From positions 78,712,969 to 78,776,968 of the forward strand of contig OX377205.1 of assembly GCA_947396885.1 (NCBI GenBank): a DNA stretch of 64,000 bases, read 5' to 3'. The notes beneath the pieces were generated by a model. The model made no database searches. It worked only from the letters and a program-made list of their open reading frames with translations, and was not told the DNA's origin. Each line of letters begins with the position of its first letter. The first letter of the stretch is position 1. Origin of the DNA: Heligmosomoides polygyrus polygyrus (taxonomy: Eukaryota > Nematoda > Chromadorea > Rhabditida > Heligmosomidae). Positions 55,750 through 64,000 of the stretch are shown here, piece after piece. The position numbers and the translations under genes are program-made.

Positions 55750-58110
55750 CCATTCTCCTACGGCACCTTGGTCCGATCTTATCTTCCGATCTTGTTGCTT
55801 CAGCGTTACTCACCTGTTTGCGTAGTCTCACGAAGGGAGCATGTTCTCGCACTTTCTCAGAACTTCTTCGTTTTGTTCATTAGCTCTCAACGCGCCATAC
55901 AAGAACTGTGTAATTTTCACTCGAAACTCGACTTCCCCATAGAAATTATAAGCCTGGGAGGGAGTGTGACTCATTGGCCTTATCAGAACTTCGGTTCTTG
56001 CCAAAGGCCTCTATCGGCAGCAAAAACCCGCTCTTTGATTGCAGAAGACTTTTGTTTGTTTTGGGCATAACTCATACTTCGGTTGCGCGAATGCCATTTT
56101 ACCTTGGTCTGTCATTGTTCTCATTCCTAGCCAACACTCTATGGTTTTACGGCTTCAGGGTAACCTGTCCGTGGCCGGTTCAAACTGGCTTCCGATACTT
56201 GGGCTAACGAGAAGTGAATCAAACTACGGAAAGGCTTCGCAAATAGAATCAGGGTGAAAGTCTAAAGCGAATGGCAAACACTTTCTATAACACATAGACA
56301 ATTTATCGTCAATCTCTTGAAATGACACTGTTGTGCGAAGTTTAATCACAGCTAAAAGTCCTACAGTCTTGCTTCGGGTACGATAAAGCTGTCAGTCAAA
56401 GAGAGAGATGCAGGGTGCACCCTCATTCTTGGCTTTCACCTTCATGTTCGTAGTAGACACTTGATTAAAGTAAAAAAAATCGCGAAGACCGTACAGTTCT
56501 AGAGCGAGGCATAAGGATTACCCAGGCTTGTTTCAGAAAGGCTTTAGTGTAAGGCTGCCTGTCATGTAGAGATTGCAGAGTGGACCCCCTGTTCTAGACT
56601 TGCACCAGAGTTTTCTTTCACTTTTCAACGTAAACGCTGGGCATATTTCACTTAGGCAGTTTCTAAAGCAACTCGGCAGTGAACCCATTATCTACGCAGA
56701 AATTTTACCTCTTCCATTTTCTTATGATAATTCGTTTTTGTACGAAGGTTCGCTTAGTGACCGCATGCAGTTCGATTTTAAGCATTTCTTATGACAATGT
56801 TTGTTTTAAATAATGCTCGTTGCAGCAAAAATAAAGCCAATTAGTTCGCAAGTCACCTTTCATCATCCTGTTATGGTATTCCGCCTTTTAGCATTTTCTG
56901 TATATCTTTTAGTAGACATACAAAAACCTTAAGCTCTCACTCTGTGACATGAGAACCCTTTCTGGTGAATGTTCTTCCATGGTTATGTGCAGTTCCACGT
57001 GAAGCACCTCTAGAACTAGTTATGCCATCTGTATTTTGTGCAACCGAAGCATGTGTTGCGTATGCTGCATTTTCTATCCACAGATCTTGGAAACGGGGCC
57101 TTGGATTAAACCTGAAAATGAAAACGAAAAATAAGCAACTTCATGCACGGCATACCACAGTTGTTTCTACGCTCATAATTATTATACAAACTTTTGTTAG
57201 CAGTAGTTTTGCGTTTTCCGCTGCTGCTTTGGTTTCCACGTGTCATTCCTTCCATGTTATTTTTCTCTCAATGATGTTTTCATCTATGACAAGCATTTGC
57301 AGTTTTTTCGTTCCTACTGAGATCTCCGAAATAACCACAATCGCGAACTCCAGCACCTAGCATGTTAATGAGAAAATCTCGAATGTGATCTGTCCCATGG
57401 GCAAGAGAAAGCGAAATTTTCAGTGGATGCTCTCCAGAGATTGCCATACCAACTTCGACAAAGGCCTCGGGAATGAGACATTGAGGTTTCTGTCTTTTTG
57501 TCCAAAACCTTAAAGCTTGCATGCTTTTGGAGGTCCTAGAGATATTTAAGCGACACTTTGGCCCTTAGGCAAATCCTAGAGCAGTTCACCTTTTGTGGCC
57601 TGAATACAGAGGCCTTGGCAATATGGAGGGTAGTTTGAGAGGAAAACTAATTATCCCTTTTCCACCTTAATCAGGATTCAGTAGATTAAATATTGAAAGT
57701 GTGGTAGAACAAGCAATGGAAGACTTATTGAGAACGCGTGGTTCACCTAGAGAATCAGGTGGAGGTCTTTGAAGGAAGGCTCACTAGAAAGGGCACATTG
57801 GCCCAAGACGATCGCGTAAGCGGTCCCCTGTACCATTGAGGCAGGTCCGGTAGCAATTGCTCCTCCCTTTCGATCACTCGATGGATCTGGGGATCTCCTT
57901 AGATAGTGAAACTGTATGGCGCAACGCCTAGTTCTCGCGGGACCAGCGGTCCAGCGGCGGGATAAATTCATCGCGTTCGGATTTTCCGTCACTTTCCTGC
58001 TTTCCACCCCGAGTTGGCATTAGATGAAGATGTAATTCTGAAGATGAAGATGAAAACGTAACTTTGATTTTCGACCTATCAAGACAACAAAATTATTCTC
58101 TATGGTTTCT
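55750..58110. other. No recognisable gene in about 2.3 kb
   Basis: Short frames of no known family. The segment 57730-58010 is GC-richer with an 86-aa minus-strand frame (WTAGPARTRRCAIQF) that I cannot assign. Confidence 0.4.
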
Positions 58111-58118
58111 TGCTAGCA

Positions 58119-58400
58119 TTCGCGCGCGTGATACATGGCACGGTGGGATGAACGCCGCCTGTCGCGTGCACCCCGAGTAGACACTCTTGGTTCAAGCCGC
58201 TCCCAGTCCAACAAAGTCTTCGATCCCTCCAGAGACGGTGAATTGCTATCAGACTTGTCGGGGAAGGGTCAAACACTGACTTGCTTATCGGCTGACTAGC
58301 ACAAGCCATTGTATGCGCCAAATACGTATTCAAATTTCATCCACGATACGCGAAGAAGTGAAATGTGTGGCGTAGCCCAAAGGATCATTTATTAGCGCCG
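58119..58400 (+). mobile_element. SINE family 1, diverged copy (first of a tandem pair)
   Basis: GCCTGTCGCGTGCACCCC, GGTGAATTGCTATCAGACTTG, TCGGGGAAGGGTCAAACAC, GCGCCAAATACGTATTCAAA. A box lost (GATACATGGCACGG). Confidence 0.75.
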
Positions 58401-58427
58401 CCTCCCTTATTTTATAAACATACGTTG

Positions 58428-58700
58428 AGGGGCGGATGCAGCACAGCCGGAGGAGGTGCAGGCTGTCACGTGCACCCGATACCAGGTTCCTGGTTCGGAT
58501 TTCCCGGCCAAGCCAGCCAAGTCTTCCATCCTTCTGAGGTCGGTGAATTGGTACCATACCTGACTGTGGAGGATAAAGCGCTGACTTTATTATCGGCTGG
58601 TTACTGCAAGCCGCAATACGCATTCAAATCGTCTCCACGACGTCCCATAGAAGTAGAAGGCGCGGCGTATCCCTAAAAGGGCTGCTTTAACTTTTTTATC
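58428..58700 (+). mobile_element. SINE family 1 copy (second of a tandem pair)
   Basis: 28 bases after the previous copy, same orientation. A box GATGCAGCACAGCCGGAGG mutated, B-box region CCAGGTTCCTGGTTCGGATT intact, good body match to CGCATTCAAATCG and CATAGAAGTAGAAGGCG. Confidence 0.82.
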
Positions 58701-58709
58701 TTTCATACA

Positions 58710-59490
58710 TTGGGGTAAAGCAAAGCCTCGAAAAGTTCTACGACGTGATTTAATCCATCCAGAACTTCTTTGAACCCGACTAAATTTGACAAAGAAATTA
58801 AAGCTACGCAAGACGCCATGCAACAGAACATTACAGACATTCGTGTGAGAGCAAAAATGGTTCAAAGCTCGTCAATAAAACTATGCTTTCATGGGGAAGG
58901 TGATATCGCGTCATAAGCATTCATGAAATGATGAGATGGTTCGCCGTCATTCCACGCGGTAAGCAGCTATATTTTTGTCACACCTTAGTGGAATCGATGT
59001 CATCTTCTTGCAACAAAGAAGCATTTCCTTATTTGGGCGGATTTTTGACAACCCTCGCCTTCATCAAAGCTATATGTAACCTTTCCCTTTCGGGAATACA
59101 GAACCTTTACTTTTGTACTCATTATGTATGTGTCCCTAAAGTTTAGTGTTATTTTACTAAACTATGCATCTAGTCGACCCGCTGTGAGAGAACGAACACG
59201 TTTCGGCTGTCAGTGGTGGAAGCATTTCGGCAGCCGTGCTCTCTCTTTTCGTATTCTGTTTGCTCTCAGATTGTACATCTGCGTGACTTTTCACTGTTCA
59301 GAGAAAATCGATGCAAAAGGATACGCTTGCTATGGGGTCAATCTCTCAACCTCCACCACCTCCCGGTGAGTTTTATTATTGACTTTTCATCTGCACGTTC
59401 AGCAGTCAGAATCAAATGCTAGCGAAATTTGTGGTTCTGGCCTCCATCTGCTCTTGCCCTTGTATGTATAACCATGTCCTCGATTGACTC
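58710..59490. other. No recognisable gene
   Basis: Short frames without family matches. Confidence 0.4.
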
Positions 59491-59496
59491 CATTTA

Positions 59497-60551
59497 TTAG
59501 GTTGTCCCATAAGTCCGCCGTTTATTCAACGATTCATTGGGGATTTCGCCGGCGTTCTCTTGCATAGCACTATACAGCTTTCAAAAGAGAATGATTTGCT
59601 CTATCAGAACATTTCTTTTTTCACCACGGATTTTGTCAATTTTTAGATCGTTGAAGTGAAGAGTGAAAAAGTGAAAAATAGCCATTTGCGCACTTGTTCT
59701 CTCCGCTTAGGTTTGTAATTTTTTGCACAGTTTTTTCATAGCATTTGGGAGAAAAAATTCTGTACTACAAGAATACGTGTTGGTTCTTATTACTTATTTG
59801 TTCTTTATTGATTTTTAGGTCATCAAATTGAGACGTCCGAGAGAGAAGATTTGTTTTTACCTTACTGTTTTTCTCCTGCTCTGGGTTATATTTTTTGCTT
59901 GGAATTATATGTCATTTAGAAGAAGATGTCTTGTTCTATACGAATTTGTGTTGCGTTTATTGATACATGCTGATTTCTGTCGAACATCAACAAAATTCCA
60001 AAAAGAGAAAAATCATCTTCACCAATAACTCCTTCTCCTTGTTCAGTTGTTGATATTCGATAGAAATCAGCATGAGCCAATCAATGCGACAAAAATTCTT
60101 ATCGAGCAAGACATTCTCTTCCAAACGACATATAACACCAAGCAAAAAAGTCCTACTACAGAGCAGGAGCTGTCGGTAAAAACAAAGCTTCTCGTTCGGA
60201 CGTCTCAATTTGATGATCGAAAAATCAATAGAGGACAAAAAATGAGCAAATAGGACCAACACGTATTTTTGTAGTACAGGACATTGTCTTCCAAATGCTA
60301 TAAAAAGCTGCGCAGAAAATTCCAAACCTAAGCGGAGAGAAGCAACTGTCGGCGATGGCCACTTCTCACTTTTTCACTTTTCACTTTAACGACCTAAAAA
60401 TTGACAAAATTAAGGATGAAAAAAGAAATGCAATACACGTTCTCATAGAGCGAATCATTCTCTTTCGAAAGCTGTGCAGCGCTGCAATAGACCGCCGGCG
60501 AAATCCGCAATGAGTCGCTGAAAAAACGGCGGGACTTATGGGACAACCTAG
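59497..60551. mobile_element. Foldback transposon with mariner-like ends and about 500-bp arms
   Basis: Ends TTAGGTTGTCCCATAAGTC and, reverse-complemented, CTAGGTTGTCCCATAAGTC, each next to TA (59495-59496; 60552-60553). The two halves (59497 to about 60000 and about 60045 to 60551) are reverse complements almost throughout, around a 40-base spacer. No transposase. The ends resemble the mariner at 33394 (TTAGGTTGTCC), so a mariner-type transposase probably moved it. A transcript would fold into one long hairpin. Confidence 0.88.
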
Positions 60552-60559
60552 TAAAGTAT

Positions 60560-61182
60560 ATTAGAATTCCAATAGATTTTACCTACCAGCGCTCCTTTCA
60601 ATAGTAGAAGGTTAGATTCGCTTTGCAACAGCAACAACGATTTGAATATTCGAGGAATTCTAACGCCTTAAATAAGGACGAACTTTGATTCACAAAAGAC
60701 CATTAGAGCAAAGACAACAGCTGTGTGTGCTTTATTGACAGAATTTGAATTTAAGGACGGCCTCATGTGATATAGTAACTTTTCCCAGCGGTTTCTAACA
60801 GATTAAATCTTCAGTAGGCTTGTATGGACCCCTTCACTGCAATTCACAGGCCTTCGAGATGGTGTTGCTCCAAGAGTTTAGTCGCATGTGTGTTAAGCCT
60901 TGAGGCAGATGGTGATGTAGCTTCGCGAGAGCTGCTAGCACAAAAAACAGTCCTTTGGAGAGAAGGTCGTAGTCTTCCGATGGATTTTCAAGAAGATTAA
61001 AATCATACGACTTTAATGAATATTCCAACTCTTCCGACTAGAATGTGGGATCCTCACCGGTGCCGGTTTAGGAGTGTCACGTTTGAACATCTGCTTTTCC
61101 ACTCCAGTTATATTGGATTGGAAAAGAGGATGCTAGAAGAGATTACATCAATCCAATTACTCTGGAAATTTAGGTACATACT

Positions 61183-61237
<55 letters not shown>

Positions 61238-61295
61238 AGAGATGTTCTGTCGTGTTAATAGTGTGTTTTGTTTATGGCACGTTATTTGCTTAACG
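60560..61295. other. Unassigned, ending in an (ATT)n microsatellite
   Basis: No gene. ATT repeats run from about 61184 to 61237 just upstream of a SINE. Confidence 0.5.
61184..61237. repeat. (ATT)n microsatellite
   Basis: About 17 uninterrupted ATT units. Confidence 0.9.
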
Positions 61296-61296
61296 T

Positions 61297-61580
61297 GGGC
61301 GCATGTAGCGCAGTCGGAGGAAGTGTCGACTGTCGCGTCCACCCAATTCCTGGTTCCTGTTTCGGATTTTCCGCTCGGGCCAACTAAATAATTCATCCCT
61401 CTCCTTCTATGTGTGTATTGATACCAGACTTGTCTGGGAAGGATACAGCGCTGACTTATTGATCCGCTAGTAACCGCAATTCATTATATAGCCAAATATG
61501 CATTCAAATCGCCTCCACGACATCTCGTAGAAGTAGAATGGGTGGCTCATCCCAGATTGAGCAACGCTTTTTATCCTTTA
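61297..61580 (+). mobile_element. SINE family 1 copy
   Basis: A box ATGTAGCGCAGTCGG intact, B-box region GGTTCCTGTTTCGGATTTTCC mutated, good TACCAGACTTGTCTGGGAAG, CGCCTCCACGACATC and CTCGTAGAAGTAGAATGGG blocks. Confidence 0.85.
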
Positions 61581-62229
61581 TCTTTTATTTAGATTACGTA
61601 AAATGCATGAATAAATAAAGGAGAGCAATAGCCGTGAAGAACAATCACATGGGTTTCTCCATTTAGCAATCCAAAAGGGATAAGGACTCATTATGTATGC
61701 AATAAGCCCCATATGTAGACCAAATTTGCCAATGTTTCAACCTTTCAACCCAAAGTATCAAAAAATGAGACGTGCTGACCTATAAAAATGCATTCTTCAT
61801 CCAAACTGTAGAGACTAAACCACATGGCTCAATAGATACTTTACATTTATTTTATATACTTATTAAGATTTTTGCTTTATTTTTGTGTTTAGGAGGAAAT
61901 ATGCCATTATAGTTTCATACCACTACTACATTTTTCGGTTCCATAAAAGTCCTCATTTGTACAACCGTTTTTTTCATTCGGTCCCTTTTCACTCGCCAAC
62001 AGCATAGCTCATACTTTCACTGCGCGAATGCCAGGTTTCGACTACACATACAGATCCTTGGTCAATCATTGTCGTCACTACTAGCCGTCACTGCTTGTTT
62101 TTTATTGCTAGTTTATATGCAAGGTTACATCGCCCTATATTCGTTTTTATTTTTCATAGCAAATGTGAATTTGCTGCTTGTAGATTTACTGCCGCTGAAG
62201 TGCTAAAGTGGTTCAGTAGCGTATTTTAG

Positions 62230-63025
62230 CACTATGGTCCCTTCAATCAGCACGATGTCATATGATGGCGATGCTCGGTGCACTGTCGGCGATCATTGGA
62301 ATAATTCATGGAAGCATTGGCATGGCTATAGTCTGTATGGCTACCACGTAAGTTGTGTCCCCTCATACAGAAGATTAAAAGTAAAATAAAAATCCATTCT
62401 CGAACCATAGATAACGCAGCCGCGTGTTGTACTCTTGTTTCTTCTTTAATAACTAATTCGTTTGTAGAAACCAAAAGGCAAAATGCTGCTAGAAGATCTG
62501 GAAACCTCTCAAATGTTCCAAGAAGAATGAAAAACGCTTTTCAGGGATCCACGTCATCATCTGAAGAGTGATAGCTCGAGAATATATCCTGGCGCACACA
62601 ACTCTGTAAGTGTCCCTATGCTTCAATATGTAGGAGAGTCAAATTCTTTTACTACTTACGTAGACTCAGTCAGATCACATGAAAAGCTCTGGTGTTCTGT
62701 GGACTATCGAGCAGCAAGCCCACGTTCACATGGCGTTCTACGTCGGTTCTCTGATTGGTATCCCGTCGTCGTATGGCCTCATCAGAAGGTGAAAACGATC
62801 CAGATTAGAAGCAAACTGTTTAGAAAGATGCTATATTACACCTTACCCTTGGGCTTATTTGTAAATGGCTGTTTAACGACTAAAATTCTAGATTTCGGGC
62901 GAAGCGAGTTCTGACGAGCAGCCTACTTCTCTGTGGAATTGGCAGCCTTCTTACACCTTTGTTGGCAGTCAGCTGTTCATACTTGTCTGTAGTTGTTGTC
63001 AGATCAGTTATGGGATTTGGAAATG
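62230..63025 (+). CDS. SLC17-like major facilitator transporter, 5' part only (4 exons visible)
   Basis: Membrane transporter resembling the SLC17 group (anion/phosphate, vesicular glutamate, sialin). Exons: 62230-62347 (an alternative acceptor gives 62251), 62545-62605, 62670-62788, 62892-63025; GT-AG junctions in phase. TM1 is MLGALSAIIGIIHGSIGMAI followed by VCMATT; a short luminal loop (SDSSRIYPGAHNS); then VLWTIEQQAHVHMAFYVGSL leading into TM2 with IGIPSSYGLIRRFRAKRV, which fits MFS motif A with the SLC17-style IP-x-x-YG; TM3 LLLCGIGSLLTPLLAV; TM4 SVVVVRSVMGFGNG. The R-x-x-x-G-x-G-x-G pattern of TM4 is typical. The initiator exon was not found, and exons after 63025 lie beyond the window; the following intron contains a repeat. 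Substrate cannot be deduced. Confidence 0.75.
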
Positions 63026-63235
63026 GTGAGTGTTACGGTGTTTAGTTTTGACTAGATAATCATATTAAATGGTAGAAGGGAGAATCCCTGGAATCCGTTC
63101 TATAAGACCTTATGCAGGCCAGTTGAATGTGTATTCGACCTATACTGTGATATATATCATTTTCACGTCGAGCTGGACAATTTTCAAGTCATTTTTGGAC
63201 ATTTTCACGCTTTTCGGACACTTTTCACGTCAAAT

Positions 63236-64000
63236 TGGATACCCTTCTAAGCTTTCTAAGCTATCCTAAGACATTTGAAACCAAAGCTAAGTCTTTCAAA
63301 TCGAAGTGACCTGTAGGCAGGCAAGACTACAGACTCACTAAGAGGGTTATCATAAGGTTTTGCTCAATAAATGCTTGGCAAAACTTTCTTATAAATTTTT
63401 TAGTTCATATGCCCCAAGTTGTGTAATAATTTTATAAACGCTTTAATTCTTGAGAAAAAATAATAAGTTAAATTTTGCTTTGATGCGCAACAAGGCAGCA
63501 TTCAAGAAGTGCATTAAAAGACTGGATCGCGTGATGCACTCAAAACGTTCACCGCAACGTTTATTTGGTTGATAGTGTAAATATGTACTGCGTAAATGCA
63601 GCATCAATGTGAGGAAATGTGTGTTATTTGCAATTGTTCTTATTTTATCGTTTACAGGTGTGAAACTCCATGCAATTATGAATTTTAATATTATTTGAAT
63701 AAAAATCGCGAAGTTTCGGACGGAGGCATGCAGCAAACTCTGTTCTAGAATTTAAAAAATGGCCGCTTTCCTGCTCTTCAAAACAAGGTCAAAATCATTG
63801 TTTTTCCTCAAAAATAAAAATTTTATAAAATTTCAAATTGTGTTTTTTCCTTTGGGAAGTGAATTAATACTTCAAAGAAAGTTATACAATAATTTTCCTT
63901 GAATAACCTAACCTTTTTGAAGAGTTTCAAGTTTAATGTAAAAGAAGTTCTTTTTAGTTTGGAAGAGCTCGCTTTGAATTCCAAGCTACCTTAGAAGGGT
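63236..64000. repeat. Interspersed repeat with inverted ends, inside the transporter intron
   Basis: Begins TACCCTTCTAAGCTTTCTAAGC (63236) and the window closes with AAGCTACCTTAGAAGGGT, its imperfect reverse complement, so a terminal inverted repeat of about 15 bp brackets some 765 bp. The interior is AT-rich, non-coding, and matches the inverted copy at 41580-42150. MITE-like. Confidence 0.7.

Noticed and set aside
61184..61237. CRISPR-like or functional tandem array
   Set aside because: A plain ATT microsatellite with no spacers.

Overview
This is a window of a eukaryotic, almost certainly nematode, genome. Host exons are short, introns end in the worm-type TTTCAG acceptor, one gene starts 3 bases after such an acceptor (as expected for spliced-leader trans-splicing), and most of the remaining DNA is transposable-element debris. 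The repeat mix (a tRNA-derived SINE in about 20 copies, RTE and CR1-like LINEs, a Penelope-like element, mariner, Tc3-like and hAT transposons) fits a strongylid or hookworm-like nematode. The species is an inference; no rRNA or mitochondrial marker is present.

Only two host protein genes can be supported, both on the + strand. The first, at 12972-22817, is a complete 12-exon Cys-loop ligand-gated ion channel of 439 aa, probably an anion channel of the nematode ACC/LGC type. Every exon junction is in phase and the Cys-loop, four membrane segments and PAR selectivity motif are all present. The second is the 5' part of an SLC17-like major-facilitator transporter at 62230-63025, which continues beyond the window.

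Layout. 1-2.4 kb: a decayed Penelope-like element ending in a hammerhead-like fold, then half of a foldback transposon. 2.5-12.9 kb: a 42-bp tandem repeat, a young truncated LINE fragment with a 13-bp target duplication, SINEs and unassigned DNA. 12.97-22.8 kb: the channel gene, whose introns carry a 1-kb foldback, antisense SINEs and three hairpins. 23.6-34.5 kb: a mariner remnant, a LINE scrap, a second Penelope 3' end, a full-length RTE LINE with a 21-bp target duplication, a hAT remnant and a second mariner with intact ends. 35-43 kb: SINEs, a non-autonomous hAT with an 8-bp target duplication, a tRNA-derived insertion with an internal inversion, and a Tc3-like transposase broken by one stop and followed by a 200-bp assembly gap (43318-43517). 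45-52.4 kb: a CR1-like LINE remnant and an RTE fragment nested inside a SINE. 52.7-53.9 kb: a GC-rich island of unknown nature. 54-62 kb: more SINEs and a 1.05-kb foldback element. 62.2-64 kb: the transporter gene, with a repeat in its intron whose relative lies at 41.6 kb.

The window is mainly a record of transposition. Several insertions can be delimited to the base from target-site duplications. The main evidence for possibly functional non-coding structure is the intronic inverted repeats of the channel gene and the ribozyme-like end of the Penelope element.
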